Origin: Gammaproteobacteria bacterium
GTDB taxonomy: Bacteria; Pseudomonadota; Gammaproteobacteria; Thiohalomonadales; Thiohalomonadaceae
NCBI GenBank assembly: GCA_024709225.1
Contig: JANJXC010000038.1
Location: forward strand, 62,001-126,000
DNA length: 64,000 bases
Reading direction: 5' to 3'
The position numbers and the translations under genes are program-made. The notes below the pieces were generated by a model. It ran no database searches. It saw only the letters and a list, made by a program, of their open reading frames with translations, and was not told the origin of the DNA. This document shows positions 53,643 through 63,914 of this stretch, piece by piece; position 1 is the stretch's first letter, and every line of letters starts with the position of its first letter.

Positions 53643-54533
53643 ATGAAATCACGTACCCTGCGTGTCGGTCTGGTGCAGCAGCCCTGCAGCGATGATCGGG
53701 AGACCAATCTCTACTACAGCTCGCTGGAAATCCGCGCTGCTGCCGCCGACGGCGCCGAGCTGGTGCTGCTGCAGGAACTGCACGGCGGGCTGTATTTCTG
53801 TCAGGCGGAAGACCCGGCGCACTTCGAACAGGCGGAGAGCATCCCCGGCCCCACCACCAACGCCCTCGGCGAACTGGCCCGGGAACTGGGCATCGTCATT
53901 GTCGGCTCGGTCTTCGAGCGGCGCGCCCCCGGCCTGTACCACAACACCGCCGTTGTGCTGGAGAGGGACGGCAGCCTGGCCGGCATCTACCGCAAGATGC
54001 ACATCCCCGACGACCCCGGCTACTACGAAAAATACTACTTCACGCCGGGCGACCTCGGCTTCACCCCCATCGACACCTCGGTGGGACGGCTCGGCGTGCT
54101 GGTGTGCTGGGACCAGTGGTATCCGGAGGCGGCGCGGCTGATGGCCCTGGCCGGCGCCGAGATCCTGCTCTACCCCACCGCCATCGGCTGGGATGAGCGG
54201 GCGGAGCTGGACGAGCAACTGCGCCAGCGCGATGCCTGGGTCACCATCCAGCGCAGCCACGCCATCGCCAACGGCCTCCCCCTCGTCGCCTGCAACCGTG
54301 TCGGCTTCGAGACCGATCCCTCGGGCCAGACCCCGGGCATCAATTTCTGGGGCTACAGCTTCATCTGCGGCCCGCAGGGCGAGATCCTGGCCCAGGCGCC
54401 GGAGGACGACCCCACCTTCCTGGTGGCCGAGGTGGACCTCGGCCGCACCGAGCAGGTGCGCCGCGCCTGGCCCTACCTGCGCGACCGCCGCATCGACGCC
54501 TACGCCGACCTGCTCAAGCGCTACCGTGATTAA
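53643..54533 (+). CDS. aguB: N-carbamoylputrescine amidase
   Basis: A 296-residue nitrilase-superfamily amidase giving putrescine. The catalytic Glu-Lys-Cys triad is visible in LLQELHGGLYF, YRKMHIPDDPGYYEKYYF and GVLVCWDQWYPEAARL. Length and motifs match plant and bacterial AguB. Directly downstream of aguA; together they form the agmatine route to putrescine. Confidence 0.94.
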   Translation: MKSRTLRVGLVQQPCSDDRETNLYYSSLEIRAAAADGAELVLLQELHGGLYFCQAEDPAHFEQAESIPGPTTNALGELARELGIVIVGSVFERRAPGLYHNTAVVLERDGSLAGIYRKMHIPDDPGYYEKYYFTPGDLGFTPIDTSVGRLGVLVCWDQWYPEAARLMALAGAEILLYPTAIGWDERAELDEQLRQRDAWVTIQRSHAIANGLPLVACNRVGFETDPSGQTPGINFWGYSFICGPQGEILAQAPEDDPTFLVAEVDLGRTEQVRRAWPYLRDRRIDAYADLLKRYRD

Positions 54534-54540
54534 AAATATG

Positions 54541-54669
54541 TCTCGCCGCAGAGACGCAGAGGACGCGGAGTTGATGCCAGTGTGGTTCCCTGCCTCGAAT
54601 CAGGCGGGAACGCATCCCAGCACCTCCCTTGACTCAAGATTTCCCTCTGCGACTTCTGCGTCTCTGCGA
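54541..54669. repeat. Inverted dispersed repeat (GCAGAGACGCAGAG family)
   Basis: TCTCGCCGCAGAGACGCAGA and the oppositely oriented TCTGCGTCTCTGCGA bound a 74-nt spacer between aguB and the DAHP synthase gene. The same word family appears in the 40.9-kb hairpin cluster, so it is a multicopy element in this genome. Confidence 0.75.
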
Positions 54670-54709
54670 CAATTTTGTTTGGTCGAATCATCATCGAGGT
54701 AACCGAACC

Positions 54710-55822
54710 ATGATCATCATCCTGCAGCCGCACGTCACCACGCAGAGCCCGGAATTCGACGCCCTGCGCAACCACATCGCCAACCTGCCGCGCGTGCAGA
54801 TGCGCGTGCACGAGGAGCGCGGCAGCCAGCAGACGCTGACCGAGATCTATCTCATCGGTGACACCGCCGCGCTGGACAAGGACGACATGGCCAGCCTGCC
54901 CGGTGTGGAGCGCGTGGTGCGCGTATCGCGTGAATATCGCGTGCTCGGCCGCCACCACGACGACCAGCGTCCCAGCTATTTCGAATACAACGGCGTGCGC
55001 TTCGGCCAGGACAATTTCAACGTGTTCGCCGGCCTGTGCGCGGTGGATACGCCGGCGCACGTGGAAGAGATGATGCGCACCCTGCGCGACTATGGCCAGG
55101 TGTGCACGCGCATGGGCGCCTACAAGCCGCGCACCAACCCCTATGCCTTCCAGGGCCACGGCAAGGCCTGCCTGCCCTATGTATTCGAACTGGCCGGCAA
55201 GTACGGCATCAAGGTCATCGCCATGGAGGTAACCCACGACCGCCATGTGGCGGAGATCCACGAGGCGCTGCATGCCGCGGGCAATCCCACCGGCGTGATG
55301 CTGCAGATCGGCACGCGCAACACGCAGAATTTCGAACTGCTGAAGATCGTCGGCCGCCAGCGCGAATTCCCGGTGCTGCTCAAGCGCGGCTTCGGCATCA
55401 CCCTGGAGGAATCGCTCAACGCCGCCGAATACCTGGCCTCGGAGGGCAACCGCAACGTGGTGTTCGGCCTGCGCGGCATGAAGACCAACATGGGCGACCC
55501 GCACCGCAACATGGTGGACTTCGCCCATGTGCCGGTGGTGAAGCGCCTGACGCGCATGCCGGTGTGCATCGATCCGTCGCATTCGGTGGGATCGCGCGAC
55601 CGCGGCCCGGAGGGCCTGCTCGACGTATTTCACGTCACCGCCCAAGGCATCATCGCCGGCGCCAACATGGTGCTGGTGGATTTTCACCCCCAGCCGCCCA
55701 AGGCCCTGGTGGATGGACCGCAGGCCCTGCTATTCAACGAGTTGCCGCACTTCCTGGAGGATGTGGCCATCGCTCGGGAGGCTTACGAAAAGCGGGTGGC
55801 CGCTGCGGCGCGCTATGCATGA
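54710..55822 (+). CDS. aroF: 3-deoxy-7-phosphoheptulonate (DAHP) synthase, type I-beta-like
   Basis: A 370-residue shikimate-pathway entry enzyme condensing PEP and erythrose-4-phosphate. It has an N-terminal ferredoxin-like regulatory domain (MIIILQPHVTTQSPEF, residues 1-70) and a TIM barrel with MGAYKPRTNPYAFQG, VLLKRGFGITLEE and CIDPSHSVGSRD. The ferredoxin-like extension is typical of the AroA(beta)/type I-beta group. The ATG at MIIILQ is chosen. CATGACA activator half-sites for the following sigma54 promoter begin inside its last codons. Confidence 0.93.
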   Translation: MIIILQPHVTTQSPEFDALRNHIANLPRVQMRVHEERGSQQTLTEIYLIGDTAALDKDDMASLPGVERVVRVSREYRVLGRHHDDQRPSYFEYNGVRFGQDNFNVFAGLCAVDTPAHVEEMMRTLRDYGQVCTRMGAYKPRTNPYAFQGHGKACLPYVFELAGKYGIKVIAMEVTHDRHVAEIHEALHAAGNPTGVMLQIGTRNTQNFELLKIVGRQREFPVLLKRGFGITLEESLNAAEYLASEGNRNVVFGLRGMKTNMGDPHRNMVDFAHVPVVKRLTRMPVCIDPSHSVGSRDRGPEGLLDVFHVTAQGIIAGANMVLVDFHPQPPKALVDGPQALLFNELPHFLEDVAIAREAYEKRVAAAARYA

Positions 55823-55874
55823 CAGATACTGTGATACACGTCACACATGACAACTGGCAGTGCATGACATGACA
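55818..55874 (+). promoter_or_regulatory. Upstream activator sites for the sigma54 promoter (CATGACA half-sites)
   Basis: Four CATGACA words begin at 55818, 55846, 55863 and 55868; the last two overlap as TGACATGACA. The exact complement, TGTCATGTCA, occurs in the fisR upstream region at 57658-57667. They lie about 80-135 nt before the predicted start site, the usual distance for enhancer binding by a sigma54 activator. Confidence 0.75.
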
Positions 55875-55895
55875 AAAAGGTCAGGGGGATTTATA

Positions 55896-55908
55896 TAACC
55901 ACTTGATT
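55896..55908 (-). promoter_or_regulatory. IHF-binding-site match
   Basis: On the minus strand AATCAAGTGGTTA matches the IHF consensus WATCAANNNNTTR at every defined position. It lies between the CATGACA sites and the -24/-12 element, where IHF bending is needed. Confidence 0.75.
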
Positions 55909-55925
55909 GTAAAGTGTTTAAATTT

Positions 55926-55941
55926 TGGCACGGGTGTTGCT
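55926..55941 (+). promoter_or_regulatory. Consensus sigma54 (-24/-12) promoter
   Basis: TGGCACGGGTGTTGCT matches TGGCACG-N4-TTGCW fully, with 10 bp between GG and GC. The predicted start is near 55952. No open reading frame follows before two T-tracts, so the product should be a small RNA. Confidence 0.9.
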
Positions 55942-55951
55942 AAATTAACCC

Positions 55952-56051
55952 CGTGGAGCAAAGCCACGCATTCTGCGGAATGTGTGGTGGATTCCCCTCC
56001 TTCCACACTGTGGTGTTTTTTTAGCCGCTCCCGCAAGGGCGCGGCTTTTTT
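55952..56051 (+). ncRNA. Predicted sigma54-dependent small RNA with anti-Shine-Dalgarno loop
   Basis: The RNA starts CGTGGAGCAAAGCCACG (5-bp hairpin), then CATTC-TGCG-GAATG (second hairpin). A third stem TGTGG/CCACA presents a 15-nt loop containing UUCCCCUCCUU, complementary to ribosome-binding sites. A T7 tract (56016-56022) follows, then a GNRA-looped terminator with T6, so ends near 56022 (about 70 nt) or 56051 (about 100 nt) are expected. No start codon with a ribosome site is seen. Its promoter and the adjacent fisR suggest control by persulfide. Targets are unknown. A long aroF 3' end processed here is an alternative. Confidence 0.7.
56023..56051 (+). terminator. GNRA-loop terminator of the small RNA
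   Basis: AGCCGC-T-CCC-GCAA-GGG-C-GCGGCT followed by a T-run (TTTTTT, 56046-56051). One T-C mismatch interrupts a 9-bp stem. It would also end read-through from aroF. Confidence 0.88.
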
Positions 56052-56181
56052 CATTCAGGCCCTCCATGGCCATCACCCTGCGGGCGCCTCACGGCGTGCA
56101 AATCGGCCGTCCTGCCGATTTGTCATTCCGGCCGCCTCGAACACTCGCACCCCGCCGGCCTGTCGTCAGGCCCACGCTCGA

Positions 56182-57531
56182 TCAGTTGCCGCGCATGCGC
56201 TCCACGTAGCGATACAGGGTGCGCTCGCTGACCCCCAGCCGCTGCGCCGCGCGCGCGCGGTGACCTTCACAGGTTTCCAGCGCGTGCATCACCTCGTCAT
56301 CGGTCAGGCGGCCATTGCGGCGCTGCAACAGCCTCCTGCCGCCGGCGTGCAGCATCGGGTTGTCGCCGCCGGGCTGCTGCACGTCCTCGCGCCGCGGCCC
56401 CTCAAAGACCAGGTGTTCCGGCCGGATGATGTCCTCGCCATAGGCCAGGATGGCGGCGCGCTCCACGATGTTGCGCAGCTCGCGCACATTGCCCGGATAG
56501 TCATAAGTCATCAGGGCCTCGATCACGTCCGGTGACAGCGGCACAAAGCGGTCGCCATCCTCGTTGCCGGCGAGGAAATACTCCGCCAGTGCGGCGATAT
56601 CGTCGGGGCGGTCGCGCAGCGGCGGGATACGTACCGGGAAGGCGGACAGCCGGTAATAGAGGTCCTGGCGGAACTCGCCGCGCTCCACCATGCGCTGCAG
56701 GTCGCGGTGCGTGGCGGCAACCACGCGCACATCGACGTTGATGTATTCGGTGCCGCCCAGGCGGCGGATGGTGCCGGTCTCCAGCACTCGCAGCAGCTTG
56801 GTCTGCAGGGCCAGGGGCAGCTCGGCGATTTCGTCGATGAACAGGGTGCCGCCGTGCGCCACTTCGAACAGGCCCTTCTTGCGCCCGGCGGCGCCGGTGA
56901 AGGCGCCCTTTTCATGCCCGAACAGCTCGCTCTCGATGAGATTTTCGCCCAGGGTGCCGCAGTCGACGATGACGAAGGGGCCACCGGTGCGGGGAGAATA
57001 TTCGTGCACATATTTGGCGACACACTCCTTGCCCACGCCGCTCTCGCCCAGCAGCAGCACCGTGGTGGTGGTGGGGGCGACGCGCTGCAACAGACTGGTC
57101 ATGCGCACCATCGGCCGTGAGCGGCCGATGAGCAGGGTATCCTGCCGCTTCTGACTGACCGGGAAGATGTATTCGCCCACGTACAGCACCTTGCCTTTGT
57201 CATCAAACAAGGGGGTCGACTGCAGCTGCACGTACTCTTCATGCCCGTTCATGTCGTAATGGATATGCATCACCTGGGTCGACTGCCCGGTGCTGAATAC
57301 CGCCTCCAGGGGACAGTGTTCGCCGTGTTGGCTGCACGGGGTATCCACACGATGCGACACCTCGTAGCAGAAGCGGCCGACCACGTCGTCGCCGTTGGCC
57401 AGGCCGTAGCGCTTACGGTACTGGGTGTTGGCGGCCATGATGCGGTAGTTGCGGTCGATGACCACGAAGGGGTCGGGCAGGATGTTGATGATTTGTTCGC
57501 AGGACGGCTTGGCAATACTGTCGCAACTCAT
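56182..57531 (-). CDS. fisR: FisR-type sigma54-dependent persulfide-sensing activator
   Basis: A 449-residue bacterial enhancer-binding protein. An N-terminal PAS-like sensor (about 10-125) has Cys55, Cys66 and Cys73 ([20 protein letters not shown] then HCPLEAVF), the same 11- and 7-residue spacing as Cys53/64/71 of the H2Sn sensor FisR from Cupriavidus. The AAA+ domain has Walker A GESGVGKE, the sigma54-contacting loop EKGAFTGA, Walker [10 protein letters not shown] and the R-finger region. A Fis-type helix-turn-helix ends the protein ([20 protein letters not shown]). The start is MSCDSIAK with GGAGGAG. sqr lies upstream on the same strand; a sigma54 small-RNA promoter faces its 3' end. Confidence 0.9.
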   Translation of the reverse strand: MSCDSIAKPSCEQIINILPDPFVVIDRNYRIMAANTQYRKRYGLANGDDVVGRFCYEVSHRVDTPCSQHGEHCPLEAVFSTGQSTQVMHIHYDMNGHEEYVQLQSTPLFDDKGKVLYVGEYIFPVSQKRQDTLLIGRSRPMVRMTSLLQRVAPTTTTVLLLGESGVGKECVAKYVHEYSPRTGGPFVIVDCGTLGENLIESELFGHEKGAFTGAAGRKKGLFEVAHGGTLFIDEIAELPLALQTKLLRVLETGTIRRLGGTEYINVDVRVVAATHRDLQRMVERGEFRQDLYYRLSAFPVRIPPLRDRPDDIAALAEYFLAGNEDGDRFVPLSPDVIEALMTYDYPGNVRELRNIVERAAILAYGEDIIRPEHLVFEGPRREDVQQPGGDNPMLHAGGRRLLQRRNGRLTDDEVMHALETCEGHRARAAQRLGVSERTLYRYVERMRGN

Positions 57532-57628
57532 GTTGCACTCCTCCAGACACCGGGTTATCGAAATCCTCTCCTGCCCTTGGCCGAGGCACGACGGGGAGAC
57601 AGTGGGATCTCTGTTATTTATGGCAGCA

Positions 57629-57667
57629 CATGTCATGACATGGTCTGCTTGTCATGCTGTCATGTCA
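57629..57667. promoter_or_regulatory. FisR autoregulatory site cluster (TGTCATG repeats)
   Basis: A perfect 14-bp palindrome CATGTCATGACATG is followed by TGTCATG-C-TGTCATGTCA. These share the 7-mer with the activator sites of the small-RNA promoter. They lie about 100-135 bp upstream of the fisR start codon and overlap a TTGACA word on the fisR strand, suggesting autoregulation. Confidence 0.7.
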
Positions 57668-57699
57668 AGGTGAATGGGGAGGTTCTGCCCCGTACAGAC

Positions 57700-57730
57700 A
57701 AAAAAAAGGCGGGGACTTGCCCCGCCTTTT
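57700..57730 (-). terminator. Terminator after sqr
   Basis: AAAAGGCGGGG-ACTTG-CCCCGCCTTTT; reading leftward the stem is followed by eight Ts. It ends the sqr transcript, so fisR needs its own promoter. Confidence 0.92.
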
Positions 57731-57747
57731 CCGATCATGGCCAGTGG

Positions 57748-59022
57748 TTATTTCAGGCGTTCAATGCCGAGGGCCTTGAGGACGTATTTCTCGAACAGGG
57801 GCTCGGAAGAGCCCTTCTTCATCTTGTTGATGAAATACTTCTCGAAGGCCACCTTGGCCATGTGCACCCACTTGCCCTTCTTCATCCAGGACACGTTGCG
57901 CGGCGGGATCTGCGGCATGGCGACGAAGGCCACGCCGGTGTCGCCCATGTCGGCCAGGCAGATGGCGTTCCAGGTGCCCTTCTCGTCCGGCTCCTTGCCC
58001 TCCAGGGCGTTCTTGATGTTGTGGGCGGTGGCGGAGACCATGGACTCGATCATGTAACCGGTCTTCGGCGTGCCGGTCGGCACCGGGGTGGTCTCCACCG
58101 GCGGGATGGCGATGCAGACGCCGACCGAATAGATGTTGTGCCACTTCGGGTTGCGCTGGAAGGCGTCGACCTTGACGAAACCGCGCGGGTTGACCAAGTC
58201 CTCGCCCACCTTCATCACCGGGTCGATGCCCTTGAAGGCCGGCAGCATCATGGAGTACTTGAACGGCAGTTCGTGCTCCTTGATCACCTCGCCCTTGTCG
58301 TTGTGCTCGGCGACAAACATCTTGCCGGCCTCGACCTTGGTCACCTTGGCGTTGCACACCCACTTGATGTGATTCTGGCGCAGCTCCGACTCCATCATGC
58401 CCTTGGAATCGCCTACGCCGCCGAGGCCCAGATGGCCGATATAGGGTTCGGAGGTCACGAAGGTCATGGGCACCTTGTCGCGGATCTTGCGCTTGCGCAG
58501 GTCGGTGGCGTAGATCAGCGCGGTTTCATAGGCCGGGCCGAAACAGGAGGCGCCCTGCACCGCACCGACGATCAGCGGACCGGGATCCTTGACGAACTCC
58601 TGCCATGCGGCATAGGCCTTCTCGGCATGGTCGGTGGTGCATACGGAGTGGGTGTGGCCGCCGTGGGGACCGAGGCCCTCGACCTCTTCAAAGGCCAGCT
58701 TGGGGCCGGTGGCGATGACCAGATAGTCGTACTTCACGGCGCTGCCGTCCTGCAGCACCAGGGTGTTCTCATCCGGCTTCATCTCGCTCACCGGCTGGGC
58801 GATGAGCTTGATGTCCTTCTTGGCCAGGTAGCCGGCCATCGGGAAGGTGATGTCCTTGCGCGAACGCCAGCCCACTGCCACCCAGGGATTGGACGGGGTG
58901 AAGCTGAAATGGTCGGAGCTGTTGATCACGGTGATGTCGTGCTCGCGGCCCAGCACGTCGCGGAAATCATATGCTGCGGGCAGGCCGCCGATGCCGGCGC
59001 CCATAATGACGATATGTGCCAT
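57748..59022 (-). CDS. sqr: Sulfide:quinone oxidoreductase
   Basis: A 424-residue membrane-associated flavoprotein oxidising sulfide to (poly)sulfide with quinone reduction. FAD motifs are IVIMGAGIGGLPAAYDF and LVIATGPKL. All three catalytic-region cysteines are visible in HSVCTTDHAEKA, QGASCFGPAYE and YSVGVCIAIPPVE, which separates it from flavocytochrome c and NDH-2. A C-terminal amphipathic region (KVAFEKYFINKMKKG) suits membrane docking. The start is MAHIVIMG after GAGGAGAGG. SQR type is not assigned. It is preceded by a -24/-12-like promoter and followed by fisR. Confidence 0.93.
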   Translation of the reverse strand: MAHIVIMGAGIGGLPAAYDFRDVLGREHDITVINSSDHFSFTPSNPWVAVGWRSRKDITFPMAGYLAKKDIKLIAQPVSEMKPDENTLVLQDGSAVKYDYLVIATGPKLAFEEVEGLGPHGGHTHSVCTTDHAEKAYAAWQEFVKDPGPLIVGAVQGASCFGPAYETALIYATDLRKRKIRDKVPMTFVTSEPYIGHLGLGGVGDSKGMMESELRQNHIKWVCNAKVTKVEAGKMFVAEHNDKGEVIKEHELPFKYSMMLPAFKGIDPVMKVGEDLVNPRGFVKVDAFQRNPKWHNIYSVGVCIAIPPVETTPVPTGTPKTGYMIESMVSATAHNIKNALEGKEPDEKGTWNAICLADMGDTGVAFVAMPQIPPRNVSWMKKGKWVHMAKVAFEKYFINKMKKGSSEPLFEKYVLKALGIERLK

Positions 59023-59101
59023 CTGATCCTCTCCTCGTGTGTACCCAACCGGCTCAAGGAGTATCCCCAAGCCCAATTGTGAAATTGTTGCGCAATCATA
59101 A

Positions 59102-59117
59102 GGCAATATTTATGCCA
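59102..59117 (-). promoter_or_regulatory. Probable sigma54 promoter of sqr
   Basis: On the minus strand TGGCAT-AAATA-TTGCC has the GG and GC doublets exactly 10 bp apart, one base off the TGGCAC core. The predicted start near 59091 gives a leader of about 70 nt. No TGTCATG repeat is seen within the 100 bp upstream; GC-rich dyads occupy that space. Confidence 0.65.
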
Positions 59118-59160
59118 TATATCACGCCGGCCGGGGCTGGCGCCCGGCGAGCCGGTTTTA

Positions 59161-59188
59161 TTGCCCTCCGCGCCGATGGCTATACAAT
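59161..59188 (+). promoter_or_regulatory. Candidate sigma70 promoter of mfd
   Basis: TTGCCC and TACAAT are 16 bp apart, ending about 30 nt before the mfd ATG. This is a good match for a constitutive vegetative promoter divergent from sqr. Confidence 0.5.
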
Positions 59189-59218
59189 AGCCGGCTTTTC
59201 CGTTGCCACAGCCTGCCG

Positions 59219-62683
<3,465 letters not shown>

Positions 62684-62697
62684 CCGTCCATCGGTCC

Positions 62698-62722
62698 GTG
62701 TAGGAGCGGCTCCGCCGCGATG
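62698..62722. repeat. REP-like element GTGTAGGAGCGGCTCCGCCGCGATG
   Basis: A self-complementary core GGAGCGGCTCC sits in a 25-bp unit just after mfd. It shares GCAGGAGC/GTAGGAGC with the pair before dusC. Confidence 0.7.
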
Positions 62723-63234
62723 TGGCCTGCCCGCTGTATGGCTTGAAGAGTCCCCCCAAAGGGCGCGTAGACAGGACCGCACATGGCCATCGTGCCCGAT
62801 CGAGGAAAAGTCGTGTCAATGCTGCACGAGAGAGTGAGCCGTGGCTCCTCGCCACTTCATTGCCGGCTGACGATACCCTCACCGAGTCAGTGATAGCCAC
62901 CTACCGTAAACGTATGCAAATCGAGGAAGGATTTCGTGATGCCAAAGACGAGCGCTATGGATTGGGCTTGGATATGTCGCTGTCGAAATCCAAAGCACGC
63001 TATACGGTACTTCTGCTAATTGCCGCGCTTGCCGTCTTCATTGCATGGCTATTCGGCAAGGTGGCATACCAACGCAAATTGCACCTGAAGTACCAAGCAA
63101 ATACCGTGACGCATCGGCACGTGCTTTCTTTTGTCTATTTCGGCATTCGAATCGCCCGAGGCAGTGGAATACCTGTTGCCGCGCGAGATATTGTTGCGGC
63201 GAGAAACAGCCTTCGTGAGGCGCATACGTTTTGA
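62722..63234 (+). pseudogene. Truncated IS4-family transposase remnant
   Basis: Only a C-terminal part survives: EPWLLATSLP, then YRKRMQIEEGFRDAKDERYG (the Y-x2-R-x3-E-x6-K signature of IS4-type enzymes) and LLLIAALAVFIAWLFGKVAY. The N-terminal and first catalytic Asp regions are missing and the upstream frame is non-coding, so it is non-functional. Only the approximate boundaries are given. It marks an accessory junction, next to a toxin-antitoxin pair and a REP element. Confidence 0.8.
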
Positions 63235-63288
63235 ACTGTGGGTAGAGTATTCGTGGGGATCCGTCAGGGTCTGTCCCCGGTCCAGTGC

Positions 63289-63618
63289 TCAGTTGTCTTC
63301 GTCACCAGTAGGTTCGAGCTTCAACAAACGCTCGCCGCGCCATACCCTGACGATCTGGATTTCGACAGGGGATCGGTTCGTGGTGTATCGGTAAACGATC
63401 CGAAACGGTGGGTGAATAAGTTCGCGTACCTGAGGCTGGTTGAACTCCGGAACCACTCGCCCGAGTTCAGGGTGGGCGATCAATGCTTCGATTCGGCCAA
63501 GGATTTCGGCGACCAGGCGCCGACCGACAGCCGGCACACCCTGTTCGGTGTACCACGCAACAACGCCCTCGATGTCCGCGATCGCAGACTCGGTGAGGAC
63601 GATGCTGGGCCGCCTCAT
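63289..63618 (-). CDS. ParE/RelE-superfamily toxin
   Basis: A 109-residue toxin-like protein (IVLTESAIADIEGVVAWYTEQ, PELGRVVPEF, VRELIHPPFRIVYRYT, IQIVRVWRGERLLKLEP). It fits the ParE/RelE fold, where ParE members poison gyrase and RelE members cut mRNA. Which activity applies is not clear. It overlaps the antitoxin gene by 4 bp and is downstream of it, the standard order. Confidence 0.88.
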   Translation of the reverse strand: MRRPSIVLTESAIADIEGVVAWYTEQGVPAVGRRLVAEILGRIEALIAHPELGRVVPEFNQPQVRELIHPPFRIVYRYTTNRSPVEIQIVRVWRGERLLKLEPTGDEDN

Positions 63619-63878
63619 TTCACCCCAAGCCGCGCCTTGGCATCGGCCAGCGACAGGGTCCGTCCTGCCTCCACGTCTGCCAAGCCCGCCACAACCGCGC
63701 GCATGAACGCGCGCTCTTCCTCGCCGCTCTCGTAGTCGGCCACCGATTGCACAACCGCCACCCCTCGCCCACGGCTGGTCAACAGCACTGGCCGGTGCGT
63801 CTCAGTCGTCTGCTTCACGACCCGGCCGGGATTTGCCTTGAGGTCTCCCAAGGGGACCAAATCTTCAGAGAATTTCAT
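63615..63878 (-). CDS. Phd/YefM-family antitoxin
   Basis: An 87-residue antitoxin with an N-terminal Phd-type DNA-binding fold (EDLVPLGDLKANPGRVVKQ, RPVLLTSRGRGVAVVQS) and a flexible acidic C-terminal arm (GEEERAFMRAVVAGLADVEAG) for toxin binding. It is first in the operon. A 30-bp dyad lies 7 bp upstream of its start, likely its own operator. Confidence 0.9.
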   Translation of the reverse strand: MKFSEDLVPLGDLKANPGRVVKQTTETHRPVLLTSRGRGVAVVQSVADYESGEEERAFMRAVVAGLADVEAGRTLSLADAKARLGVK

Positions 63879-63884
63879 AAATTA

Positions 63885-63914
63885 GGCCCTCTAAACAGGT
63901 CTGTTAACAGGGCC
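63885..63914. promoter_or_regulatory. Antitoxin operator dyad
   Basis: GGCCCTCTAAACAG-GT-CTGTTAACAGGGCC is a 30-bp dyad with only two mismatched pairs, directly upstream of the Phd-type antitoxin. Autoregulatory operators of this form are usual for this family. Confidence 0.7.

Noticed and set aside
55823-56181. Small protein gene instead of a small RNA
   Set aside because: No start codon with ribosome site and sufficient length between the sigma54 start and the T-tracts.
57536-57700. sigma54 promoter for fisR
   Set aside because: No GG-N10-GC with TGGCAC/TTGC similarity on the fisR strand; a sigma70-type promoter under the TGTCATG sites is more likely.
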